Under the pieces are notes generated by a model. That model ran no database searches and was not told the DNA's origin. It saw only the letters and a program-made list of their open reading frames with translations. This document shows positions 22,734-31,920 of a DNA stretch of 42,210 nucleotides, piece by piece. Source of the DNA: Planctomycetota bacterium (GTDB lineage: Bacteria > Planctomycetota > J058); the NCBI GenBank assembly GCA_020425635.1, contig JAGQRJ010000659.1:1-42210 (forward strand), in the 5' to 3' direction. Made by a program: the position numbers and the translations under genes. Within the stretch, counting starts at the first letter, position 1, and the number at the start of each line of letters is the position of its first letter.

Positions 22734-23945
22734 TTATTTGGTCCTCGAGTTCCAGGCGTGAAGGGCGAGCTCGCGTATCTCCTTTGCTGGTAAGTGCGCG
22801 AGGGCCGCGCACGCTCGGGCGTCGGCCTCGGGGCTCGGCGGTCCCTGGCGAAGCTCGGCGAGGAGCTCGAAGAGCAACTGGCGCGCGGCGACCAGCGGGG
22901 GGAGGTCGCTGCGCTGCTGAACGCCCAGGATCGCGAGGCCGACGAGGTCGGCGAGGTGCCCCAGGGGCTCGTCGTGCAGCATGGCGGCCAGGGCTCCGCG
23001 CTGGGCCAGGGCCACGGGGTCTGGCGGGCCCTCGCTCGGTTCGGCGAGCAGGGCATAGAGCTCGGCGGCGGCGCGCAGCTCGGAGTGGGCCGCGTAGTCC
23101 TGCACGAAACCCTGCAGGCGCTCTGCCGCGGGGCGGGGCGCGAGGCGGCTCCAGAGCGCCTCCACCGAGCGGCCGCGGAGGACCGTCTTGGTCAGCCCGA
23201 GCAGTTCGAGGGTCCGCTCCGGCTGCGCGAACTCGAGGAAGTCGGCTTCGGTGGCCTGGATCGCGGCCACGAGGCTCGGGGCCTGCGGGAGGAACTGCCG
23301 TTGGCCGATCTCGACGATCGCGGCGTAGTCCAGGCGGACCGTGGGCCCCGCCGAGCTGTAGCTCGCGGGCCTCGCGGCCCGGCGCTCGGTCAGGTGCGAG
23401 GGATAGTCGTCGACCAGGGTTTCGTCGAACTCCAGCACCGTGTAGGGGAAGGCTTGCCCGAAGAACGCGCGCTCGCGCCGCTTGCGGGCGCGCAAGCGCA
23501 CGACGCTGAAGGAGCGGCCGTCTTCGGTGAACAAGAACGCGTAGCGGTCGCCGCGTTGGGCGGCCTCGTGGGCGATCGGCAGCAGGTTGGCCTCGTCCTG
23601 CGCGCGCGCGGGGTCTGCGCCCGCCCGCACGAGGGCTTCGCGGAGGTCACCGCGCGCGCGCGCGAGGTCCTCCTCGAGCGCGCCGACGTCGGGGTTGGGC
23701 AGCAGCCCCTCCTGGGCAGCGCGCAGGGCGTAGCCCGCGTAGAGGTAGTCGCCGAGCGCGCGGACTTCGCTGCGCCCGAGCACGGGCTCGTAGCGGGGCG
23801 GGGGCGGGGCGGGCTCGGGGGCGCTGCAGGCGGCCACGCAAGCGAGCGCGCAGGCGAGCGCGCAGGTGAGCCCGCGCCGAGGGTAAGTTCGGGACGGATT
23901 CGGGTTCGCGGAGCCCCCGGGAGGGCGCGTAAGCTCATTGTTCAT
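22734..23945 (-). CDS. Lipoprotein of unknown function
   Basis: A 403-residue protein from ATG 23945. A long basic n-region (to Arg24) precedes a Cys/Ala/Leu-rich signal with lipobox VAAC, giving Cys40; the DNA there repeats TGCGCGCTCGC. A Pro-rich tether follows. The mature part is mostly helical, with no motif I recognise; one beta-rich patch (RYAFLFTEDGRSFSVVRLRAR) lies near 135-155. It ends 111 bp before the HEAT/hydrolase gene and is divergent from recA. The ribosome binding site before 23945 is weak (AGGG), so the exact start is uncertain, but any start must lie before the lipobox. Confidence 0.7.
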   Translation of the reverse strand: MNNELTRPPGGSANPNPSRTYPRRGLTCALACALACVAACSAPEPAPPPPRYEPVLGRSEVRALGDYLYAGYALRAAQEGLLPNPDVGALEEDLARARGDLREALVRAGADPARAQDEANLLPIAHEAAQRGDRYAFLFTEDGRSFSVVRLRARKRRERAFFGQAFPYTVLEFDETLVDDYPSHLTERRAARPASYSSAGPTVRLDYAAIVEIGQRQFLPQAPSLVAAIQATEADFLEFAQPERTLELLGLTKTVLRGRSVEALWSRLAPRPAAERLQGFVQDYAAHSELRAAAELYALLAEPSEGPPDPVALAQRGALAAMLHDEPLGHLADLVGLAILGVQQRSDLPPLVAARQLLFELLAELRQGPPSPEADARACAALAHLPAKEIRELALHAWNSRTK

Positions 23946-24008
23946 AGGCCCTAACGAGTTGATCGCGGAGTTGTCGGGGGTGACTGCTAATGTCTCGGCA
24001 CGTTCGGA

Positions 24009-24031
24009 TTGGGGCGCGCGGTTGCGCCCAA
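24009..24031. other. Hairpin in the recA upstream region
   Basis: GGGCGC (24012-24017) pairs with GCGCCC (24024-24029), extended by flanking TTGG and CAA with one bulge. It lies about 95 bp before recA and could be a 5' leader structure or a regulator site. No recognisable E. coli- or Bacillus-type SOS box is seen, and no good -35/-10 pair. Confidence 0.3.
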
Positions 24032-24126
24032 ACAAATCATGAACACGCCCGCAGGACACGATCGAGCAGCAAGCTCGAAGAGCGCGAGACTCGCGAGAGC
24101 TCGCAAGAGAGTTGAAGAGGCGCCAA

Positions 24127-25248
<1,122 letters not shown>

Positions 25249-25282
25249 CCCCCACCGGCCCTCGAGGGCGGTCGAGAAATTT

Positions 25283-25315
25283 GCGAGCTGCGCAGGGACC
25301 CCCTGCGCAGCTCGC
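25283..25315 (+). terminator. Long perfect hairpin after recA
   Basis: GCGAGCTGCGCAGGG (25283-25297) pairs fully with CCCTGCGCAGCTCGC (25301-25315), a 15-bp stem with loop ACC, 34 bases after the recA stop. There is no T tract after it. The rest of the 169-bp gap is GC-rich, with a TACGCT hexamer at 25397-25402 as a possible -10 for the next gene. Confidence 0.65.
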
Positions 25316-25417
25316 TGCGCTTGGGGGCTCCAGGCCGCGGGGGGGCCGGCGACGAGAACCGGGCCCCGGCGGCTGGGAAGGGAGCGATCCAGGCGGTACG
25401 CTGAGGTCGGAGGGTCA

Positions 25418-27682
25418 ATGACTCACAGCGCCGACCTTGCCTTCCTCGAGCTGGCGCGCGAGCGAGAGCTGGTCCCCGAGAAGCGACTGCAAGAAGCCAT
25501 GCTTGCGGCCGAGCGGGATCGGGTTCCTCTGGAGCGCGTGCTGATCCAGAGCGGGCTCTTGCGGCCCAGCGTATGCGAGCACCTGCTCCAGCTCCGCAAC
25601 CGCCGTGCGCTCCTCTGCCAGAGCTGCGGCGGCTACACCTACATTCTGTCGTCCCAGGAGGGCGACATCTTCTGCGAGCACTGCGGGAGGCTGCTGCGTC
25701 TGAGCGACCGGGTGGCCCCCGACGCGACCCCACTCCCCCCCGCCAGGTCTGGCCCGATAAGCCGCAGCGCGCCTCGGCGCCCTCCGCCTCGGCGCCCACC
25801 GCCGGCCCCCACGCGCGGGCCAGGACCCGCGCCGTTGAGGGTGCCGACGGCGCGCCAGGCCCGCCCCAGCGACGAGGGAGAGACCGGCAGCGCCATGCGC
25901 CCGAGGCGCAGGGCGTCGGTTCCCCCCCCGCGCCCGGGCCCTCGCCCCATGCCCGCGGCGGGCCAGACCGAGGTCTTCCTTACGCGCATGATCGGCCGCC
26001 TCGAGGACGCCGACGACCCCCTGGTCGAGCGCCTGATCGAGAGCGCCGGCGCCGCGCTGGCCCGCACGGTCGAAGAGCGCTACCTGGGCGGGCTGGAGCA
26101 GCGGATCGCCGAGGAGGTGACCGGGCGGGTGGTCGAGGTGTTCACCCGCGGGGAGGTGCAGCTGCCGCGGGTGACCCAGGTCGCCGTCGATCACGCCCTC
26201 GACCAGGTGGGCCTCGTGGTCGACGGCCTGCGCGAGGAGCTCCACGAAGCCGTCGTGCGCCGCGAGTCGCAACAGAACGCCGAGTTCGACACCCTGCGGG
26301 GCGAGCTCGACGACCTGCGCGGGGCGCTGGGCAGCGAGGAGGTGCGCCTCGACGCGATCGCCCAGGAGCGCCTGCAGGCCATGATCGCCGCGCGCCTCCA
26401 GGGGCCGCTCCCCGAGTCGCTGCAGGCGGGGCTCGAGCAGCGCGCCGAGCAGGCGGTCGACGCGGCGCTGAGTCAGCAGCTGCAGTCCATGGGCCTGGCC
26501 CCGGCGGGCGGAGAACCCTGGCGGGCGAAGCTGGCGCGCGAGGTGCTCGACGCGCTGCGCGTGGAGCTCACCGAGCACGGGCTCAACGCGCTTCCGCCTC
26601 GGATCACCGAGGAGGTCGTGGCCCACGCCGAGGCGGTGGCCGAGCGCAGCGACACCGCCAGCGACATCGGCCACGTGAGCGGGGCGGTGAACGAAGAGCA
26701 GGTGCAGCAAGCGGCGGCGCGGACGCTGGAGACGCTGTGGGAGCACCTCGAGCAGCACGGCGTCGCGGGCTTCCCCGAGCGCGTGGTGCGAGACCTCGGC
26801 GACCGCGACGCGCTCACGGCGCACGTCTTGGAGTCGATCTGGGGGCACCTCGAGGAGCACGGGCTCGCGGGCTTCCCCGAGCGGATCCAGGCCGACGTGG
26901 CGAGCGCCGCGTCGGGCGGCGCGCCGACCGGCGAAGCCGCGGACGCGGTGGCGAACGTCCTGGCGTCGATCTGGGGGCACCTCGAAGAGCATGGGCTCGA
27001 GGGTTTCCCGGACCGCGTGCGCGACGAGGCGCGGCAGATCTCCGCCGAGGCAGCAGCCGAGCTCGAGGCTCGCTTGACACGGATCGAGGAGCGCCTGGGC
27101 CTCGACGAGCGCACGCAAGAGGGGCTGGGCGAGCGCGTCGCGCGGATCGAGGCCCGGCTGGCGGCCGGCGGCGCGAGCGACGCCGACTACGCCAGCGAGG
27201 AGTTCATGGAGCAGGTGGTGAACCTCGCCATGGAGCGCGTGACCGAGGCCGACACCGACCGCCGAGTGACCCTGCTCTCCGGCCAGATCTGGCCGCGGAT
27301 TCGGGCCCAGCTCGACGAGCAGCTCCAGGGCTGGGAGCCGACGGGGTGGACCGACGCGCTGCGCGAGCTCGCCCAGGCGGCCGTGGACGAGGTGGTCGGC
27401 GGCCTCGACCTGCAGGGTCTGCCCGATCGGGTCGCGCGCTACGCGGTCGACCAGGTCCGTGGTCGCGGGCACGAATCGGCCGAGGCCGAGCGCGCCGCGG
27501 AGGAGGCCGTGCAGCGCGCGGTGGCCAACCTGGACTACGAGACCCTCGCGCAGCGGGTGGCGATCGAGGCGACGCGGCCGCTCATGCAGGCGATCGACGG
27601 ACGCCTGGCGGGGCTGCCCCAACAGGTGATCGAGCAGACCACCGAGCGGGTGCTCGCCGAGTTGCAGACTCGACCGGATTGA
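25418..27682 (+). CDS. Zinc-ribbon protein with long helical repeats, unknown function
   Basis: A 754-residue soluble protein; ATG 25418 follows GGAGGG. Residues 1-60 are two short helices (FLELARERELVPEKRLQEAM, then VLIQSGLLRPSVCEHLL), recalling the N-terminal domain of GspE/PilB-type ATPases. A zinc ribbon follows (C67, C70, C86, C89). This module also begins the kinase at 1476, with the same spacing from the start codon. A Pro/Arg-rich linker (95-180) leads to about 550 residues of Glu/Ala/Val/Leu/Arg-rich helix. Within it an HGLxGFPxRV-type motif recurs at about 383, 441, 475 and 519, with weaker LPxRV copies later. There is no membrane segment or enzyme motif. The pseudopilin cluster begins 650 bp downstream on the same strand, hinting at a structural or regulatory role there; this is inference. 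Confidence 0.75.
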   Translation: MTHSADLAFLELARERELVPEKRLQEAMLAAERDRVPLERVLIQSGLLRPSVCEHLLQLRNRRALLCQSCGGYTYILSSQEGDIFCEHCGRLLRLSDRVAPDATPLPPARSGPISRSAPRRPPPRRPPPAPTRGPGPAPLRVPTARQARPSDEGETGSAMRPRRRASVPPPRPGPRPMPAAGQTEVFLTRMIGRLEDADDPLVERLIESAGAALARTVEERYLGGLEQRIAEEVTGRVVEVFTRGEVQLPRVTQVAVDHALDQVGLVVDGLREELHEAVVRRESQQNAEFDTLRGELDDLRGALGSEEVRLDAIAQERLQAMIAARLQGPLPESLQAGLEQRAEQAVDAALSQQLQSMGLAPAGGEPWRAKLAREVLDALRVELTEHGLNALPPRITEEVVAHAEAVAERSDTASDIGHVSGAVNEEQVQQAAARTLETLWEHLEQHGVAGFPERVVRDLGDRDALTAHVLESIWGHLEEHGLAGFPERIQADVASAASGGAPTGEAADAVANVLASIWGHLEEHGLEGFPDRVRDEARQISAEAAAELEARLTRIEERLGLDERTQEGLGERVARIEARLAAGGASDADYASEEFMEQVVNLAMERVTEADTDRRVTLLSGQIWPRIRAQLDEQLQGWEPTGWTDALRELAQAAVDEVVGGLDLQGLPDRVARYAVDQVRGRGHESAEAERAAEEAVQRAVANLDYETLAQRVAIEATRPLMQAIDGRLAGLPQQVIEQTTERVLAELQTRPD

Positions 27683-28333
27683 ACACCCCAGGACGCAGGG
27701 GCCGCCGCCGGAGCTGGGCTACAGCCTAAGGACTTGCAGAGCTCGACCCCCCTCGGCAGGCAATCGCCTCCCCCGCCGAGCGCGCGCGAGTCCAGATGGC
27801 GCCGCGAGGCCAGTCGCTTCGCGGGAAAGCATAAGCCATTGATTTCGTATCGCTTGCGCAGACGGTCTCGGCTCCCCAGGGAGAGGGTGCACGGTTCCGG
27901 AGGCAGCCCCGCGACGCTTCGAGCTGGCGGTGGTACCCACTCCGCGAGACCGAGCACGTAAGCCCATGTTCCTCGGTGGCTCGCGCGTGGTCTTGGATCT
28001 GCAAAGAGCTCTCTCGAACCGAGGCACCCCCAGGGCGAGATCCTCTCTCACTCTCTCTTCTCTCTTCTATTCTTCTCGTAAACCTAGGACTCGTCCTGGG
28101 GTGTCCGGCTTCGTTCACCTGCTTCCCGCCCTCGCGGTCGAGGCAGCGATCCTCCCGCGCGACCTGCGCGCCAACTCCCGTGCAAGAAACCGCCCGTCGC
28201 TTCGTCCATTGGATCGAGCGCGGCGCTGCCCTGCTCGCTCGCCTTCCTCCTTCCACCCGTTCCCCTGGGGCCGCTGCTCTGCGCGTCTGCGCCGCAGCCC
28301 CCGCTACGTCGATCGACCAAGAGCAGAGGTCCC
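27683..28333. other. 650-bp non-coding region before the pseudopilin cluster
   Basis: No frame here has convincing codon bias; the longest (minus strand, 27726-28256) is rich in Arg, Ser and Gly and looks random. GC content is visibly lower than in flanking genes. A pyrimidine-rich tract covers about 28038-28079 (runs of CTCTCT and TTCTTCT), followed by a hairpin CCTAGGAC (28083-28090) with GTCCTGGG (28093-28100). This could be a long 5' leader or a small RNA locus ahead of the first pseudopilin. I found no clear promoter or known RNA signature. Confidence 0.5.
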
Positions 28334-29125
28334 ATGGCCCGTCGCACGCGCGCAGCGTTCACCCTGATCGAGCTCCTCGTCGTCGCCGCGATCGTGGCCG
28401 TGCTCGCGTCGCTCTTGCTCGCGGGGCTGCGCGCCGTGATCGGCAAGAGCGAGCGCGCCGTGGCGAAGTCCATGATCCAGAGGATCGAGACCGCGCTCGC
28501 CAACTACTACAACGACGAGGGCCGCTACCCGCGGCTCGCGCCGCGCCCTGCGGGAGCACTCCTGGGCGACGCCGACGCCTACCGCGACGACTGCGTCGCG
28601 TTGTGGATCGGGCTCATGAACAAGGCGACCCGCGAGGCGGGCGGCGGCGCCGACGCGCCCTACCTCGAGGGCTGGGACCGCACGCTGATCGGGCTCTACG
28701 CAGGAGGCAGCGCGGGGCTCGACGCCGGCATGCCGACCCAGCCCGACGGCACCAACCACACGACGCAGCTCCCCGCCGCGAACGCGCTCGACGTGGGCCT
28801 GCTGCCCTTTCAGCTCGCGCACCTGCCCTCGGCCCCGACGCAGCTCGTGTTGCTCGACCCGTGGGGGAACCCCTTCCACTACCGCGAGTGGGCCTCGGTG
28901 CGCGACAGCGCAAAGGAGGCGGCGCTCGCCGCCCCGGTCGCGCGGAGCCTGGCCGGGATCTCGCTGGCCCTCGACCGCGAGGGTCAGCAGCCGCCGGTGC
29001 TCACGGCCTTCGACGCGCCTCGGCGTCCGACCCTGATCGCGATCTGGTCCAACGGGCCGAACGGGATCAACGAGTATGGCCACCCAGACTCCGACGACGT
29101 GACGAACTGGAGCGTGTCGCGTTGA
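28334..29125 (+). CDS. GspG-type pseudopilin, first paralogue
   Basis: A 263-residue protein from ATG 28334 (GAGG five bases upstream). A short basic leader ends before the prepilin peptidase site and class III signal FTLIELLVVAAIVAVL, which forms the N-terminal helix after cleavage at Ala-Phe and N-methylation. The globular part shows GspG marks: TALANYYNDEGRYP, LLDPWGNPFHYREW and the C-terminal acidic loop NEYGHPDSDDVTNWS, probably binding calcium. GspG proteins build the type II secretion pseudopilus; this one is about 120 residues longer than a classic GspG because of an inserted central region. The next gene is a close paralogue. No assembly ATPase or secretin lies in the window. Confidence 0.9.
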   Translation: MARRTRAAFTLIELLVVAAIVAVLASLLLAGLRAVIGKSERAVAKSMIQRIETALANYYNDEGRYPRLAPRPAGALLGDADAYRDDCVALWIGLMNKATREAGGGADAPYLEGWDRTLIGLYAGGSAGLDAGMPTQPDGTNHTTQLPAANALDVGLLPFQLAHLPSAPTQLVLLDPWGNPFHYREWASVRDSAKEAALAAPVARSLAGISLALDREGQQPPVLTAFDAPRRPTLIAIWSNGPNGINEYGHPDSDDVTNWSVSR

Positions 29126-29292
29126 CCCAGCCCTTCTCTAAGCCCTTTATAAATAGGGCCTAGGGCGCCGTCAGCGGGTTGGGTTCGAGCAGGATGCAAG
29201 AAAGCTCGCGCGCCGTCGTCTAAACGCTTGTGGGTGGACCCGACCACCAGCCTTAACTGGTTCCGAGACAGGGCCTAAGGACCTATCGCGGA

Positions 29293-29322
29293 TTGACAGA
29301 GCCCGTCGACTCCAGCTAGGAT
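29293..29322 (+). promoter_or_regulatory. Sigma-70-type promoter for the second pseudopilin gene
   Basis: TTGACA (29293-29298) and TAGGAT (29317-29322) are separated by 18 bp, the best promoter match in the window. The predicted transcript begins about 29329, leaving a short leader with GGAGG before the TTG start at 29354. Upstream, 29142-29159 can form a small hairpin that may end the preceding gene's transcript. Confidence 0.7.
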
Positions 29323-29353
29323 CGCGCCCTCACCCACTACTACGGAGGCTCCC

Positions 29354-30151
29354 TTGCTCACCAAAGATCGCCGGGCGTTCACGCTGATCGAACTCTTGAT
29401 CGTGATCGCGATCATCGGCATTCTCGCCGCGGTCCTCCTGGCCGGGATCACCGCGGTTCGCAAGAAGGCGATGACCGGCATCACCTCGAGCCTGATCCGA
29501 ACCATCGAGAGCGGCCTCGCCAACTACCTCAGCGACGAGGGCAAGTATCCCCGCCGCGCGCCGCGTCCCCCGGGCGCGGCCATGGGGGGTGCCGACGGCT
29601 ACCGCGACGACTGCGTCGGCCTGTGGTGTGGGCTCATGAACAAGGCCACCCGGCAGGTGGGCGGTGGCGGGAGCAGCCCCTACCTCGAGGGCTGGGACCG
29701 CGAGAACATCGGCTACTACACGGGCGGCATCGGTGGGCTCGCCAACGGCATGCCGACCCAGGCGGACGGCACCAACCAGACCGACCAGATCCCGGGCGCC
29801 GACTTCGACCAGATCAACCTCCAGCCCTTCCAGCTCCTGCACATGCCCCCTGGGGCGGCGCAAATGCTGGTGCTCCTCGATCCCTGGGGGGGGCCCTTCC
29901 ATTACCGCGAGTGGGCGTCGGTGCGTGACAGCACCAAGGACGCGGCGACCGCTGGGCCCACCGACCGCTCCGGCGTGGTCGGCGGCGTGAGCCTCGCCCT
30001 CGATCGTCAGAGCGAAGCGCAGCCGATTCAGGGGCCGATCCCCGACAGCCCGCACAACGCCCAGAGCTTCGACATTTGGAGCAACGGCCCGAACGGGATC
30101 AACGAGTACGGGCACCCGGACTCCGACGACGTCACGAGCTGGTCGAAGTAA
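29354..30151 (+). CDS. GspG-type pseudopilin, second paralogue
   Basis: A 265-residue protein starting at TTG 29354, chosen for the GGAGG six bases upstream and the resulting short leader MLTKDRRA before FTLIELLIVIAIIGILAA. It matches the first paralogue along its whole length: DEGKYPRRAPRP, LMNKATRQVGGG, SPYLEGWDR, GMPTQADGTNQT, LLDPWGGPFHYREWASVRDS and GPNGINEYGHPDSDDVTSWS. It is therefore a tandem duplicate with its own promoter. It may be the major pseudopilin, as it has the strongest signals, but that is inference. Its TAA overlaps the next ATG by one base (TAATG), so it is co-translated with the third member. Confidence 0.9.
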   Translation: MLTKDRRAFTLIELLIVIAIIGILAAVLLAGITAVRKKAMTGITSSLIRTIESGLANYLSDEGKYPRRAPRPPGAAMGGADGYRDDCVGLWCGLMNKATRQVGGGGSSPYLEGWDRENIGYYTGGIGGLANGMPTQADGTNQTDQIPGADFDQINLQPFQLLHMPPGAAQMLVLLDPWGGPFHYREWASVRDSTKDAATAGPTDRSGVVGGVSLALDRQSEAQPIQGPIPDSPHNAQSFDIWSNGPNGINEYGHPDSDDVTSWSK

Positions 30152-31092
30152 TGCGCGCCTCAGGAACCCTTGCCCGGCGCGGCTTCACCCTGATCGAGCT
30201 CCTGGTGGCGATCGGGATCATCATTCTGCTCTCGTCCCTGCTCATGGTCGCGGTGCGTCCGATCTTCCTCAACGCGCAGCAGAAGGCCACCGCCGCCTTC
30301 CTCGGCGAGCTCGAGACCGCGCTCGAGGCCTACCACGCGGTGTTCCGCGACTACCCGCCCGACGGCTACGACCGCGAGCCGGCGCCTCCCGGCCCCAACC
30401 CGGGCTGGGGCTACGCCGCGGGCCCTGCGGGTGGCGTGCTCGTCGGGTCCCCCGGCGCCCCGCTGAGCGTTCAGCGCCCGGTGAAGGGCACCCAGAGCCT
30501 GATCTACTTCCTCGCGCGCCCGATCGTCAACGTGCACTGGAAGGGCTCGACCGACGACCCGCGCAACATGCGCACCGACCCGGCGGGACCCTTCCTCAAG
30601 AAGATCACCGAGTCGCACTTCTCGCGTCCGCAGTGGAGCACGGCCAAGCCCTGGAACGACCCGGGCTGGAACACGGTCATGCTGATCGACGATTTCCAGC
30701 GGCCGATCTGCTACGACAAGGTCAAGGTCAACTCGCCGGTCTACTTCCAGCCGGGTCGCTTCCACCAAAACGGCGGAACGGGCCCCGGCGGCATGGGGAT
30801 CGCGGCCCACGCAGACGTGGGCTACATCCAGAACCAAATGCCGATCGACGAGGACTTCGAGGACCCGACGGGCGTCCTCAACGCCACGACGATCGCCACC
30901 TGGCACGTCGACCCGCGCTTCACCCAGGCCTACCTGGCAGGAGTCCCGGAGCTCTTCGCGCCGACCAACTACGCGTTCCCCGGTTCGTTGGCCACCCATG
31001 AGCCGAAGAACATTGGGACCTACAACCTCTGGAGCACGGGCTCGAGCTGGTTGAACCCGCAGGACGACATCTGCAGCTGGCAAGGGGATTAG
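30151..31092 (+). CDS. Pseudopilin, divergent GspG-like member
   Basis: A 313-residue protein from ATG 30151. Leader MRASGTLARRG precedes FTLIELLVAIGIIILLSSLL. The stretch FLGELETALEAYHAVFRDYPPDGY matches the GspG helix-to-loop transition, and the C-terminus (NLWSTGSSWLNPQDDICSW) keeps the acidic loop plus Trp seen in the two paralogues before it. The centre (about 75-280) is long, Pro/Asn/Gly-rich and not recognised. It overlaps the previous gene by one base and is 7 bp from the next, so it belongs to one operon. It is likely a variant tip or shaft subunit. Confidence 0.85.
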   Translation: MRASGTLARRGFTLIELLVAIGIIILLSSLLMVAVRPIFLNAQQKATAAFLGELETALEAYHAVFRDYPPDGYDREPAPPGPNPGWGYAAGPAGGVLVGSPGAPLSVQRPVKGTQSLIYFLARPIVNVHWKGSTDDPRNMRTDPAGPFLKKITESHFSRPQWSTAKPWNDPGWNTVMLIDDFQRPICYDKVKVNSPVYFQPGRFHQNGGTGPGGMGIAAHADVGYIQNQMPIDEDFEDPTGVLNATTIATWHVDPRFTQAYLAGVPELFAPTNYAFPGSLATHEPKNIGTYNLWSTGSSWLNPQDDICSWQGD

Positions 31093-31099
31093 GAAGCAC

Positions 31100-31855
31100 A
31101 TGCACCGTCGACACACACGCGGCTTCACCCTGATCGAGCTCCTGGTCGTGATCGGGATCATCATCCTCATGACCGCCCTGGCGTTGCCGGCGATCAGCAA
31201 GTTCCTCGACGGGCAGCGGCTGGGGCAGAGCGGGCGGATCGTGCAGAGCGCGTTCAACGAGGCGCGCCGCGCGGCGATCACCCAGCGCACGCGGCAATAC
31301 CTCGTGTTCTATCGGGACACCGACGAGAAGGGGCGCGAGCGCTACGGCGCGCGCCGCTTCCGCGACAAGTTCGGGTTCGAGGGCAAGCCCTTCTTCCTCC
31401 TGCCGAACGTGCGCTTCGACCTCGTCAGCGACGGCGGCACCGGAGCGCCCCCGCCGACGCCGGCACCGGCCGTGGACCGCTTGACGGGCCTGTTCGTCCC
31501 CCTCTACCAGGGCGAGCCGGTCAAGACCGACGCCGCGCTGTTCACCAACCTGCGCCCGAACCTGGGCGGCGGGATCGGCTGGGTCGAGTTCCGCAAGGAC
31601 GGCACGATCAACCTCACCGACCCCCCGCTGCAAGACCAGCCGCCTCCGACGGCGGGCTTCGCGGCGAACATGTTCGACCTCAACACGCCGATCGACAACC
31701 TCAACGACGCGCAGCTCGACGCGCTGCGCCCGCTGGTGGACATGAACCTGCGCGAAGGCGGCGCGAACGACAACGTCTCCAAGCGCTGCTACATGGACAT
31801 CGACCCCAACACGGGCCGGGTCCGGGTGCGCGTGCTGAGGCAGACCGGCCCATGA
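31100..31855 (+). CDS. Pseudopilin, GspH/FimT-like
   Basis: A 251-residue protein from ATG 31100, with AGGAA upstream. Leader MHRRHTRG and signal FTLIELLVVIGIIILMTALA are typical. After the helix, the segment GRIVQSAFNEARRAAITQRTRQYLVFY resembles the GspH/FimT pattern, in which an Arg/Ala-rich helix continues into the first strand. A disordered Pro-rich loop (PPPTPAPAV) lies near 120. In type II systems GspH is a minor pseudopilin joining the tip complex to the shaft. The 3' end (ATGA at 31852) touches a possible upstream start of the next gene. Confidence 0.8.
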   Translation: MHRRHTRGFTLIELLVVIGIIILMTALALPAISKFLDGQRLGQSGRIVQSAFNEARRAAITQRTRQYLVFYRDTDEKGRERYGARRFRDKFGFEGKPFFLLPNVRFDLVSDGGTGAPPPTPAPAVDRLTGLFVPLYQGEPVKTDAALFTNLRPNLGGGIGWVEFRKDGTINLTDPPLQDQPPPTAGFAANMFDLNTPIDNLNDAQLDALRPLVDMNLREGGANDNVSKRCYMDIDPNTGRVRVRVLRQTGP

Positions 31856-31920
31856 GCGCTCTGGCACCGCGCCGGCTCGCCGGCTACACCCCAATTGGAC
31901 ACAAGACGAGAAGGTGGAAC

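Noticed and set aside
23946-24126. SOS box upstream of recA
   Set aside because: I looked for E. coli-type CTG-N10-CAG and Bacillus-type GAAC-N4-GTTC motifs and saw none; an unknown LexA motif cannot be excluded.
27726-28256. A 176-codon minus-strand frame in the region before the pseudopilins
   Set aside because: No G/C third-position bias, no ribosome binding site, and Arg/Ser/Gly-rich random-looking composition.
29164-29250. A GGGTTCGAGC block resembling a tRNA T-loop
   Set aside because: The flanking bases do not form a T stem, and I could find no acceptor or anticodon stem, so no tRNA is called.
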